A DNA stretch of 64,000 nt from CAZNPL01 sp964574815 (lineage in GTDB: Bacteria; Planctomycetota; Phycisphaerae; UBA1845). The position numbers and the translations under genes were made by a program. The stretch is from assembly GCA_964574815.1 (NCBI GenBank), contig CAZNPL010000001.1, forward strand, positions 124,001 to 188,000. Reading direction: 5' to 3'. The notes beneath the pieces are model-generated. The model saw only the letters and a list, made by a program, of their open reading frames with translations, did not search any database and was not told where the DNA came from. This document shows positions 49,539 through 57,889 of the stretch, in pieces (within the stretch, counting starts at the first letter, position 1; each line of letters opens with the position of its first letter).

Positions 49539-50102
49539 CTACGAAGTGACCTCTACGTCAACCCGTTCCATGCCGTCGGCTTCGGTTTCTGCGAGGATGC
49601 GGCGGCCGGCCTCGGGATTGTGCACGGACTCGAACTCACCGAACATGATGGCCCGTTGATTTCCGTACCAGCCGACGGCCACGTGAAACTTCTGCTGTTT
49701 CGCAAAGATGCGGAAGCGGCCGCGGAATCGGTTCGCGCCGTGCCGCCGGACGCTGACGCTCCCGTTCATCGAAGCCCACCGCCAGTGGTTCGGGATGATG
49801 TGGGCGATCATGCGGAGCGTAAATCGGGTGGCGCGGTAGCTGCGCGCCGAGCCGGCGGGTGCCTCGTCCAAAATCATCGAGACCGCAACCGACTGCTTGC
49901 CGTGGTCGCCGAACAGCGTGATGTTCTCGAACGCCATCGCGATGCACAGCCGCCCCTGCTCGTCGAGCCAGTGATAACACCGATCCGGGCTGTAGCGGAT
50001 CTCGAGCGGCTCTCTACCGTCGTCCGTTTTGAGGGACAACGGCACGATGGACAGCCACGCCGATCCCGAGCAGCCGACGATTGCCGCCAAGCACATAACC
50101 AT
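49539..50102 (-). CDS. Hypothetical lipoprotein
   Basis: A 187-residue protein. From ATG 50102 it begins MVMCLAAIVGCSGSAWLS, a short lipobox-type signal with acylation at Cys11. The frame stays open to 50246, which would overlap the acyl-CoA dehydrogenase, so the shorter start is preferred despite a weak ribosome binding site. The mature part is beta-rich (REPLEIRYSPDRCYHWLDEQ, then CIAMAFENITLFGDHGKQSV). Not recognised. Confidence 0.6.
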   Translation of the reverse strand: MVMCLAAIVGCSGSAWLSIVPLSLKTDDGREPLEIRYSPDRCYHWLDEQGRLCIAMAFENITLFGDHGKQSVAVSMILDEAPAGSARSYRATRFTLRMIAHIIPNHWRWASMNGSVSVRRHGANRFRGRFRIFAKQQKFHVAVGWYGNQRAIMFGEFESVHNPEAGRRILAETEADGMERVDVEVTS

Positions 50103-50238
50103 AAGAAGGCGGTTGAGGGCAAGGTGAAAACCGTAGCCGGCAGGCGAAATGCACTGGCGGCCGAGCCCCGAGTGGCACGCCGGCCGTCTGTGACATCCTC
50201 CGCGCCGCTTGTCCCGGCCTGCGGTTGTACGATCGAAA

Positions 50239-51396
50239 TCAGTCATCGAGCAGGCCGTCGCGGATGACGTCCCTGGCGATTACGTGGCGCTGGATCTCGC
50301 TGGTCCCCTCGTAGATCGTGGTCACGCGGGCGTCGCGGTAGAGCTGTTCGACGCGGCATTCGTTGACGTAGCCGGTTCCGCCGTGAACCTGCACGGCGCG
50401 GTAGGCGATCCGGTTGGCCGCCTCAGTGGCGTAGAGCTTGGCCATGGCGCTGGCCATCGGGTTCTTTCGCCCCGCGTCGATCAGCGCCGCCGCCCGGTCG
50501 ATGAGCAGGCGCGATGCTTCGACCTCGACGGCGCTGTCGGCGATCATGTGCTGAATAGCCTGAAATTCGCCGAGCGTCTTGCCGAACTGCTCGCGCTGTT
50601 TCGCGTAGGAGACCATTTCGTCGAAGCAGGCCAGCGCGATGCCGAGTCCCTGCGATGCGATGCCGACGCGTCCCTCGTCCAGGGCGCCGAGGCACACCTT
50701 CAGCCCCTCCCCCTCTTGACCAAGCAGGTTCGAATCCGGGACGAAAACGTCATTAAGGTGAAGCACCACGGTTTCGCTGCCGCGAATCCCCATCTTGCCG
50801 TGGATCTTGTCGCGCTCGACGCCGGGCGAGTCGCCGTCGACAACCACGGCGCTCAAACCGCCGCTGCCGGGCGTATCGGGGTCCGTCCGCACCAGCACCA
50901 GAAACCATCGCGCGTGCTGGCCGTTGGTGATCCACATCTTGCTGCCGGTGACCTTGTAGCCACCGTCCACCTTGACCGCCCGGGTCTTCGTTGACGAGGG
51001 ATCGCTGCCGGCGTCGGCCTCGCTGATGGCGAAGGCTCCCAGCGACTCGGCTGCTCCGTAGTTCGAGAGCCATTCGGCCTTGGCGTCGTCCCGGCCGGAG
51101 AGGTTCATAATCGCCCCGGTCATGCAGTGAACCGAGATGGTGACGGCCATTGATGGTGAGGCATAGGCCAGCTCGCGGATGATGGCCGCGTACAGCCGCA
51201 TTTCGCAGTCCAGGCCGCCGTACTCTTCTGGCAGAACGAGGCCCATCAGCCCCATCTCGGCGACCGCCGGGAGCATCTCCCACATCGAGGATTCGTCCTT
51301 GTCCCAGCGGCGGTCGGCCTCGAGCAGCTCGTTTCGTGCGAACTTTCGTACGGCGTCCACGAGCATTGCCTGGTCTTCGGTGAGGGTCCTGGACAC
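50239..51396 (-). CDS. Acyl-CoA dehydrogenase
   Basis: A 385-residue acyl-CoA dehydrogenase of normal length. Family motifs are FAISEADAGSDPSS and VTGSKMWITNGQHA for FAD binding, QREQFGKTLGEFQAIQHMIA in the helical domain, and the catalytic Glu in TIYEGTSEIQRHVIARDV near residue 370. It makes trans-2-enoyl-CoA in beta-oxidation or amino-acid degradation, passing electrons to ETF. Chain-length preference is not readable. No other beta-oxidation gene is nearby. Confidence 0.95.
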   Translation of the reverse strand: MSRTLTEDQAMLVDAVRKFARNELLEADRRWDKDESSMWEMLPAVAEMGLMGLVLPEEYGGLDCEMRLYAAIIRELAYASPSMAVTISVHCMTGAIMNLSGRDDAKAEWLSNYGAAESLGAFAISEADAGSDPSSTKTRAVKVDGGYKVTGSKMWITNGQHARWFLVLVRTDPDTPGSGGLSAVVVDGDSPGVERDKIHGKMGIRGSETVVLHLNDVFVPDSNLLGQEGEGLKVCLGALDEGRVGIASQGLGIALACFDEMVSYAKQREQFGKTLGEFQAIQHMIADSAVEVEASRLLIDRAAALIDAGRKNPMASAMAKLYATEAANRIAYRAVQVHGGTGYVNECRVEQLYRDARVTTIYEGTSEIQRHVIARDVIRDGLLDD

Positions 51397-51514
51397 GGCG
51401 ATTCGGTCCTTTCGTTGCTGTCTCGAGGAATTCGTTATCGGCAGGGCTGCGATTCTAGCTGGTAGGAAGAGGCGTCGCCATCTCGGAAGCCGGCTGCAAA
51501 ATCACGCTGGGTGC

Positions 51515-51591
51515 CACTGGCGGCTTGTCCGCCAGTGTAAATGGCCTGAGGCGGTACTCGTTTAACCGCACGGGCGGACAAGCCGCCCGTG
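51515..51591. repeat. Double-hairpin MITE-like element
   Basis: Two hairpins face each other: CACTGGCGG-CTTGT-CCGCCAGTG (51515-51537) and CACGGGCGG-ACAAG-CCGCCCGTG (51569-51591). Their cores GGCGGCTTGTCCGCC (51519-51533) and GGCGGACAAGCCGCC (51573-51587) are perfect 15-bp reverse complements, so the whole can also fold end to end. A typical BIME/REP-type architecture. Confidence 0.8.
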
Positions 51592-51750
51592 ATACCCCGA
51601 CTTCCAGGGCCGCCCAATTTGGCACGAATCCGAGGACGCGGGCGGGATGGGGTCATGCTTAATGGCGTGCGTAAAAAATGTCCGCGGCCGACCGTTCCCA
51701 CCGAGGACCGGTCAGCCGCGTCAGAGGCGGCTCTCCGATTTTTTTCAATC

Positions 51751-51774
51751 GCAGAGGCCCTTTCGGGCCTCTGC
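51751..51774. repeat. Strong 10-bp hairpin
   Basis: GCAGAGGCCC (51751-51760), loop TTTC, GGGCCTCTGC (51765-51774). It is GC-rich and perfect. T-rich DNA lies on its left side (TTTTTTTC about 51740-51746), but this is not the right place for a plus-strand terminator and reads as A-rich for the minus strand, so its role is open. Confidence 0.6.
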
Positions 51775-52150
51775 CCCCACTTATTCACCCGTCATCCTGA
51801 CAGGCCACTCAACCCCCCACAGGCCCGCTAATACTGTTCGTGTCCCGGCCGCGAGCGTCGGCCGTGCGAGACACGGAAGGACAAGGCACTGGAACAAGTC
51901 AGCACACGCCATGCCAGGCGGAGCGATCCGGGAGAAAAACTGCAACTTATTGCCATACAAGGGTTTAAAGAATACGCCCAAGGCGGGAATACCACGCAAA
52001 GTGGGCAATAGTTCCCACCCGCCATTCTCGGACCGGGTAAAATTACCCAACATCGGCCCGCCGGCGTTGCGACCCGTCTTCACGCGAATTGTTAATGGCA
52101 CGCCCCGCCTCTGCGATCCGGGAAAAACGGAGCATGACAGTATTAACCTT

Positions 52151-52215
52151 GTGCCACCGGCAGTTTGCCGGCCAGTGTGAGTGCCTTAAGCAGTGCTCGA
52201 CAAACCGCACGGCCG
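52151..52215. repeat. Diverged copy of the 51515 element
   Basis: GTGCCACCGGCAGTTTGCCG and the following 45 bases align with 51511-51575 at roughly three quarters identity by eye, including the shared end ACCGCACGG. It keeps one hairpin (CCGGCA-GTT-TGCCGG) but the second is degraded. Confidence 0.6.
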
Positions 52216-52426
52216 GGCCCGCCTGAGGCGAGCCCATGCCACTCGGAATTCGAATGTGGCCAAAACTGTCACAGACGCCAACCAAACGCGGCACCGCTTG
52301 CCGCGTGGCGCAACCGCTTGTATTCAAGCAGGTTACAGGCGCGGCCGCTCGCGTGAGCGGGTCCACCCGCAACAGCGCCGAGCGATAATGACACCGGGCG
52401 GATAGCACCGACCGGATAGGGTCACG

Positions 52427-54151
52427 ATGAACAGGCGCGGACTTCGACGATTCACACTTGCGGGGATCCTGCTGCTGGCGATCGGGCTTCGCTTCTTCGG
52501 ACTGACCGAAGCGCCGCCGGGAATCAATCACGACGAGGCCAGCAACGGCTATGACGCTTATTCGATCCTGAAGACCGGCAAGGACCGTTGGGCGGCGTCG
52601 TGGCCCGTGGTCCTGGAGGGGTTCGGGCGAGCCGACTGGCGGGGGGCGCTCTATGCCTACCTTGTGGTTCCCTGTCACGCGGTCGTCGGCGAGCACCGAC
52701 TGATACTCGGCACTCGGCTGCCCGCCGCGATCCTCGGGGTGGCCACCGTCGCATGCTTGTACCTGCTTGTCCGCAGGGTGAACAACGCGACGACGGCGTT
52801 ATGGGCGGCGTTCTTTCTGGCCGTCGCCCCGTGGCACGTTCAGTTATCTCGCTTCGGACACGAATCGAGCCTGGTCCCCGCCTGCGTCGTGTTCGCATTG
52901 ACGCTGGCGGCTTACGGCGGCTTTCGCTTCGGCCGGCGACAGCAGGACCACGTAAACCCATCTGCCGGCGCCGGTGAACGGCGCAGCACGGGCGACTTAC
53001 GCATTGCCTTTCTGGGTGCCTCCGGCGCGCTGTTCGGGTTGAGTCTGTACGCCTATCCCTCGATGCGGCTGTTCACGCCGGCCCTGCTTGTCGCCCTTGT
53101 CATTGCCGACCGGCACCAAATCGTGGCCGCGATCCGCTCGCGCCGAAACCTTATCGCGCTCGTGGCAGCCGTGATCGCATTCTGCGTGGTGGCTGCGCCC
53201 ATGGCGTACCTCATGGTGACCTCCTGGGACCGCGTGATGATGCGGGCTGAGCAGGTCTCGTTGTTCCACCAGGAAGGTTCGTTTCTGAATGCCGGAACGC
53301 AGTTCGCCGCGAACTACCTCGCCCATTGGGGGCCGGGATGGCTGATCACGCACGGCGATCCCTACTTTGTTCAATGGCCCGGCGCTTACGGGCAGTTGAA
53401 CGTGGTGGTTGCCATGTTGTCGCTGGCGGGGCTCGTTGTCCTGGTCCGCCGGCGGCGCAGGGACGGCTCACTCAAGCTTCTGCTCCCCTGGTTGCTGCTT
53501 TACCCGGTGGCGGCGTCGCTGGCGCTGGACGGGCCGCACATGTTGCGGTCGGCGTGCGGGCTGCCGGTCTTTCAGTGGCTGGCGGCGGTGGGCGCATGGT
53601 ATGTGACGGTCCGGTTCGGGCGAACGCTGCGCCGGCGGCGGATCGTCGTCGCCGCTGTCGCGATCGCGGCCCTGACCGTGTCGGCGTGCTGTTTTCAGTA
53701 CTATTATCGCGTCTGGGCTCGCCGGCCCGACGTCGTCGCCCGGTATCAGCAGGCGCTGTGCGACGCCATGGTGGCCATCCGGCCGATTTATCGGAACTTC
53801 GATCACATTCACATTTCCGATCAGCGAAGCCGCGAGTTGCATTGGTTCTCGGGGGAGCCGTACATCATTGCGCTGCTCGTTCTGCCGATCGAGCCCGAGA
53901 AGTTTCACCGCTGGCCCAAGCACGTGGACTACGAGCGCCCGACCGATGGGTTCCACCGCGTCATTGCGTTCGGCCCCTTTACCATGACGACCCGAACGGA
54001 CCTGCTCGCGAAAACGTTCCGGGAACATCCGGACGACGCGGTGCTCGTCGTGGCCCGTCCGGGCGAGGTTCGCGGAGGCGGTGAGTTGATCGAGGTCATC
54101 CGTGACGCTACCGGCCGGCCGAAGTTCGAGATCATCGCTATTCGGCCCTGA
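52427..54151 (+). CDS. ArnT/PMT-like GT39-family glycosyltransferase
   Basis: A 574-residue membrane protein with about ten helices, the first at residues 10-25. The conserved acidic motif HDEASNGYDAYSILKTGKDR is in the first periplasmic loop, where GT-C enzymes bind the lipid-linked sugar donor and metal. Further helices follow (ACLYLLVRRV, LWAAFFLAVAPWH) and a C-terminal soluble domain of about 130 residues. It would transfer a sugar from an undecaprenyl carrier to protein, lipid A or another surface acceptor. Acceptor unknown. No sugar-synthesis gene is adjacent. Confidence 0.85.
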   Translation: MNRRGLRRFTLAGILLLAIGLRFFGLTEAPPGINHDEASNGYDAYSILKTGKDRWAASWPVVLEGFGRADWRGALYAYLVVPCHAVVGEHRLILGTRLPAAILGVATVACLYLLVRRVNNATTALWAAFFLAVAPWHVQLSRFGHESSLVPACVVFALTLAAYGGFRFGRRQQDHVNPSAGAGERRSTGDLRIAFLGASGALFGLSLYAYPSMRLFTPALLVALVIADRHQIVAAIRSRRNLIALVAAVIAFCVVAAPMAYLMVTSWDRVMMRAEQVSLFHQEGSFLNAGTQFAANYLAHWGPGWLITHGDPYFVQWPGAYGQLNVVVAMLSLAGLVVLVRRRRRDGSLKLLLPWLLLYPVAASLALDGPHMLRSACGLPVFQWLAAVGAWYVTVRFGRTLRRRRIVVAAVAIAALTVSACCFQYYYRVWARRPDVVARYQQALCDAMVAIRPIYRNFDHIHISDQRSRELHWFSGEPYIIALLVLPIEPEKFHRWPKHVDYERPTDGFHRVIAFGPFTMTTRTDLLAKTFREHPDDAVLVVARPGEVRGGGELIEVIRDATGRPKFEIIAIRP

Positions 54152-54585
54152 GCACGCCGGCCCGGACCTGCGCACAGCAGGCCGCCAAGGGCGGGCGGGG
54201 CCGCAGGCAGCGGAGCTTGCCCGTGCGTTTGCCGAGTCCGGCGACGATACGGGCACCCCGGCGGATAGTTGACCAAAGAGTGTTTAAAACCTGTTGAGCC
54301 GCGTGCGTCGCTCGTCGAGGCCGGTGGTATAAAGGGCCGCTTTCAAGTCGGGAAAAAAGAGCAAATCGACTTTAGCCGCCCCCCCGAAGTTGCCGTAATT
54401 CACACCAGACCGGTGCGGTTGACGGGTGGACACGCCGGCAGACGAAGGCGGGTCGGCAGGCTCGCCCAGGTCGGGCTCCAGCCTTTCCCAAAGAGCAGCA
54501 TTGCATGCGGGCAGCACCCAAGACCCAGTGAGTGTGTTTTCAGGACTCTGTTTCGGACCCTGTAGCTTCCAGAGGAGTATCGTCC
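54152..54585 (+). other. Intergenic region
   Basis: No gene is supported. TATAAA at about 54327 may be a -10 box. AGAGGAG at about 54570-54577 is the ribosome binding site of the following gene. Confidence 0.4.
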
Positions 54586-54876
54586 ATGACCACGAACAAG
54601 CCTATGACGCAAAACAACACCAATCAGAATTTCGCGACCGGCTGCGGGACGAGCGTTCCGTTCGACTCGATTCAGGAGCCAGGCGCCTACATCTGCAACT
54701 GGAGCGGGCATCTGCTTCGCGTGCCCGACGACGGCATTACGCCGGGCCGCAGCCCGCTGATCAACATGGTCGGCGGCGATCAGCTTTTCGTCACCAAGAT
54801 TTGTGACAATCCCTTTGTGACGGTCACCAAGGCGCGCCTGATCGCGTCGAACTTCGACCTGCCGGTCAACTTCTAA
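54586..54876 (+). CDS. Small conserved-looking protein of unknown function
   Basis: A 96-residue protein. ATG 54586 follows AGAGGAG by about nine bases. The body is beta-rich (FDSIQEPGAYICNWSGHLLR, then INMVGGDQLFVTKICDNPFV) and Gly/Asn/Thr-rich at the N terminus, without signal peptide. It looks like a small planctomycete protein family, but I cannot name it. It is monocistronic with its own strong terminator, suggesting independent, perhaps high, expression. Confidence 0.7.
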   Translation: MTTNKPMTQNNTNQNFATGCGTSVPFDSIQEPGAYICNWSGHLLRVPDDGITPGRSPLINMVGGDQLFVTKICDNPFVTVTKARLIASNFDLPVNF

Positions 54877-54946
54877 GCGTCAGGCTGCGCTGGAGCACCA
54901 CGCCCGGATGAGGGAGCCGGGCGATTCACGGCCACGCATGCAATCC

Positions 54947-54983
54947 AAAGGGCGGCGGGACAAAGACGTCCCGCCGCCTTTCT
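54947..54983 (+). terminator. Intrinsic terminator of the 96-residue protein gene
   Basis: GGCGGCGGGAC (54951-54961) pairs with GTCCCGCCGCC (54968-54978), 11 bp, around a six-base loop; AAAG before and TTTCT after extend it and give a T-rich tail. It lies 70 bases after the gene's stop. Confidence 0.8.
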
Positions 54984-55302
54984 CTATGCGCCGCGCATCG
55001 GGTCGTTCAGGAGCCGGACGCTGCCACCGGCTCCGCGGCGAACGTATCGGCCGCACGCGGAACGCTAATCGTAGTGGTGGCACGGTGGAGGGCGCACCAA
55101 TAGCACCTTTCCCGCCTCGTCTGCGGACGGAAAGCGGTTTATGATTGATACAGTCGGCGGCAGAATCGGGCGAGCATCGCCGACCGCCAGGCGGCGGGTA
55201 CCGTAGCAGCGTGGCTCCGGGACATAGAGCAGAGCCATCGCTGTGGTGACTTGAACAGAGTCGACGAGTGGTGCATCCCTTATGCAAGTCGGTGATTACC
55301 CT
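54984..55302 (+). other. Intergenic region
   Basis: No gene is supported. The last 25 bases (GTCGGTGATTAC) are repeated upstream of the next paralogous gene at 56209-56220, so the duplication of that gene included part of its 5' region. Confidence 0.5.
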
Positions 55303-56076
55303 ATGTGCAGATTCCGAAAACCGCCGTGCATCGGTCCAGGTACGAAGGGAGCGTTCGCAGGAGCAATCTTCGTTGTCGCGGCCTTTTGTCCGCTCACGGG
55401 CTGCCGCAAGACGGACGATCCGAGCCGGCAAGTCAAAGTTGACGAATCGAACGTGCAACAGATTGGCTCGTTTCACACAGAAGCGTGGGACAATGTGCCT
55501 ACTTTCCGATTCCTTCGCTTTCGATACGTGGACGAATCGCGAACCGACTTCGTGGTCGCGCCTGGATTCTCCAAACCGGCGGACGAAGTACCTGTTGACG
55601 TCGTGTACCTTTACAGCGCCCGCGAGAAGCGGTTCAGCGCGGTCGGCATGGAGACCTGGCAAGGCGCAGGCGGGCCCGTGCGGGACGTATACAACAGGCG
55701 AAGATGGACAGGAGAGTCGAGTGTTCGCCTCGAAGCGCCGTTCGGAACCTATGGCACGCTCTACGGCGAGACCGGCGCGTTCCCGACGGCTGGATGGGCT
55801 GTCTTGACCGCGGTTGTCAGTGCCGAGGGGCGCTATGTGAACGCGATTTCGGCGGCGGGACCGCGCCGGCGCTCGTACATCTCTACACCGACACCGGAAG
55901 GACCCTACTACCTCCAGGTATTCGAGGTCAACGGCATGCGGCAAATTGGGCCCACGTACGAGTTGCTGCCAGGTACCTCAAGAAGATCGTGGTGGACGCC
56001 CGACGAACGCTATCTGATCATGGGAGACAGGGACATCACCGTGCTTCCCGTGTACAAGCTAGTGGGAGAACGATGA
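55303..56076 (+). CDS. Hypothetical lipoprotein, first of a tandem pair
   Basis: A 257-residue lipoprotein from ATG 55303 (ATG 55282 is in frame). The signal ends in VVAAFCPLTGC, with acylation at the Cys. The mature part has DESNVQQIGSFHTEAWDNVP, DFVVAPGFSKPADEVPVDVV, a GTYGTLYGET loop, WAVLTAVVSAEGRYV and ends WWTPDERYLIMGD. The next gene (56223-56999) is a clear paralog along its whole length. The C-terminal part has the feel of a beta-propeller blade or WD-like segment (WWTPDERYL), as in prokaryotic surface propellers, but there is only one such unit. Function unknown. Confidence 0.75.
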   Translation: MCRFRKPPCIGPGTKGAFAGAIFVVAAFCPLTGCRKTDDPSRQVKVDESNVQQIGSFHTEAWDNVPTFRFLRFRYVDESRTDFVVAPGFSKPADEVPVDVVYLYSAREKRFSAVGMETWQGAGGPVRDVYNRRRWTGESSVRLEAPFGTYGTLYGETGAFPTAGWAVLTAVVSAEGRYVNAISAAGPRRRSYISTPTPEGPYYLQVFEVNGMRQIGPTYELLPGTSRRSWWTPDERYLIMGDRDITVLPVYKLVGER

Positions 56077-56222
56077 GCTATTCGCGCCGAATGCCGGTTC
56101 CAGGGCGCTGCCGACCATGTCATGATGGGGGTGACGGTCGTTGGAGCGGGACCATCGCTGCGGCGACTGGACGTATTACGTCGACGAGGAATGCGTACGT
56201 TACGCGAGTCGGTGATTACGGC

Positions 56223-56999
56223 GTGTGTAGCTACCGACAACATGAGTGGGGTCCTGGCGGGGCGAAGCGTGCCCTTGTAGGAGCGGTCGCGGCTGCGGCT
56301 GCGTGTTGGCCGCTCGTGAGCTGCCGAAGGACGGACAACGAGAGCCGGCCCGTTCCGGTTGACGAATCACGAGTGCACGAGATCGATTGGTTTCACGCCG
56401 AAGCGTGGGACGACGTGCCCGATTACGGGCACATTCTCCTTCGATACGTTGACGAGTCGTGTGAAGACTTCGTGATTGTCCCAGGATTCGCGAAGCCGGC
56501 CGATGAAGTGCCTGTAGAGGTGGCCTATCGCTATATCGCTCGGGAAGAACGCTTTGAGACGGTCGCACGACAGGCTTGGGACCACGCCACCGGGCCAGTG
56601 TGGCGGGTGCGCAGGCACAAAAAATGGACCCGCGGCACAAGTGTGGGGTTTCCCAGGGTGTCCGGCACTTATGGCACCTTGCGTGTAGGCGGGACAAAAG
56701 TCGAAACGGCGGGTTGGGCCGTGTTGACAGTAGTGGTCAGCCCCGACGGGGAATTCGTGGCTGCAAACTCGGCGAACGGCGAGAAACGGTGGTCCCTCTA
56801 TACCACGCTACCGCCGAAAGGACCCTTCTATCTGGAGATCTTTAAGATCGCGGGCAAGCGGCGCGTCGGGCCCATCTACCGTTTCAAGAGGTATGGCGGA
56901 GGGTCACCTTTATGGTGGACGCCTGACGGGCGGTACGTTCTGTCAGGTCGCACTCACATTCTCGTTCTCCCGGTATTCAAGATGATCGGTAGAGACTGA
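56223..56999 (+). CDS. Hypothetical lipoprotein, second of a tandem pair
   Basis: A 258-residue paralog of 55303-56076. GTG 56223 is chosen because it aligns with the ATG of the first copy. Matching segments are DESRVHEIDWFHAEAWDDVP, DFVIVPGFAKPADEVPVEVA, AGWAVLTVVVSPDGEFV and WWTPDGRYVLSG. The signal ends AACWPLVSC. The first copy's C-terminal frame continues partly out of frame through the join, and the 5' GTCGGTGATTAC motif is repeated, so a tandem duplication of one unit is likely. The copies have diverged to roughly half identity by eye. Confidence 0.75.
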   Translation: MCSYRQHEWGPGGAKRALVGAVAAAAACWPLVSCRRTDNESRPVPVDESRVHEIDWFHAEAWDDVPDYGHILLRYVDESCEDFVIVPGFAKPADEVPVEVAYRYIAREERFETVARQAWDHATGPVWRVRRHKKWTRGTSVGFPRVSGTYGTLRVGGTKVETAGWAVLTVVVSPDGEFVAANSANGEKRWSLYTTLPPKGPFYLEIFKIAGKRRVGPIYRFKRYGGGSPLWWTPDGRYVLSGRTHILVLPVFKMIGRD

Positions 57000-57073
57000 T
57001 TTGAGCGCGTCCGTTGCCGCCCGCTTCCAGGGAGAAAGAACGGCCTGGAGCTGCACGGCAGCCAGCCTGCTGT

Positions 57074-57889
57074 TTACTTGGTTGACTTGGGGCGGGCGGC
57101 CGTTTGGAGGTGCGTGGCTTGGCCCATGGCTGACTCGTCGCGGTGGAGGGTCTTTTCTATTTTCATCCAGCGGCGCTGGTCGGCGCGGTCGGCCAGCAGG
57201 CGGCCGCGATGGTCGCGCATCGGCAGGACGGTCATGCCGATTATGTCGATGACGTCGTAACCGGCCTGATCGAGCAGCTTGCGAAGCTGGCCGGGGGTGT
57301 ACGTGTAGATCGGGAACCGCTCCTCGCGGTCGCGCGTCAGCCAGTGCGTGCGGCCGGTGCGGAGAAACTCGCGCAGGTCGTCGGGCTTGCCGGATTGCAG
57401 GTAGAAGTCGATGGCGCTGAGTCGATTGTCGAAGGTGGCCACCAGCACGCCTTCGGGCGCCAGAACCCGGCGGATCTCCTTCAGTGCTTTGGCCGGCGAG
57501 TCACAGCATCCGATGGGATCGCCCATCGCGACGGCCAGCGCGAAGTGACTTCGCGGCAGTTCGGACAGGTCGATCAAGTCGGCTCGGATAAATGTCGCGC
57601 GGTCGTCGTTTATCTCGGCCAGACGTCTTCGGGCGCGGTCGAGCATGGCATGGCTGATGTCGACGCACGTGACGGTGTATCCGCTCTTGGAGAGCCTGGC
57701 CGCCCACTTGCCGGTCCCGCAGCCCAGATCGAGCACCGGCGCCCGCTGATTGCCCGGCAGAAATCCCTTGAGGTGATCCCACGTCAGCCCGTCACGCCAC
57801 TGCCAGTAGGCATCGTCGTAGCTGTCGTCGTAACGGGCCGCGACGCGATCGTGATAACGCTCAACCGCTGGTTTGCGTCTCCTCCCCAT
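57074..57889 (-). CDS. Class I SAM-dependent methyltransferase
   Basis: A 271-residue class I methyltransferase. The SAM motif is APVLDLGCGTGKWAARLSKS near residue 52, followed by VTCVDISHAMLDRARRRL and FIRADLIDLSELP. The DPIGCCDSPAKALKEIRRVL stretch with a post-SAM acidic residue is typical of UbiE/Methyltransf_11-type proteins. The target is unknown. Its first 29 bases overlap the end of the upstream RdgC-like gene, so the two are translationally coupled. Confidence 0.87.
   Translation of the reverse strand: MGRRRKPAVERYHDRVAARYDDSYDDAYWQWRDGLTWDHLKGFLPGNQRAPVLDLGCGTGKWAARLSKSGYTVTCVDISHAMLDRARRRLAEINDDRATFIRADLIDLSELPRSHFALAVAMGDPIGCCDSPAKALKEIRRVLAPEGVLVATFDNRLSAIDFYLQSGKPDDLREFLRTGRTHWLTRDREERFPIYTYTPGQLRKLLDQAGYDVIDIIGMTVLPMRDHRGRLLADRADQRRWMKIEKTLHRDESAMGQATHLQTAARPKSTK

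Larger units (their letters stand above)
51397..52426 (+). other. 1-kb noncoding region with palindromic elements
   Basis: No gene is supported. It holds a double-hairpin element (51515-51591), a diverged relative (52151-52215), and a strong 10-bp hairpin (51751-51774). Much of the remainder is lower in GC than the surrounding genes. Confidence 0.6.
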
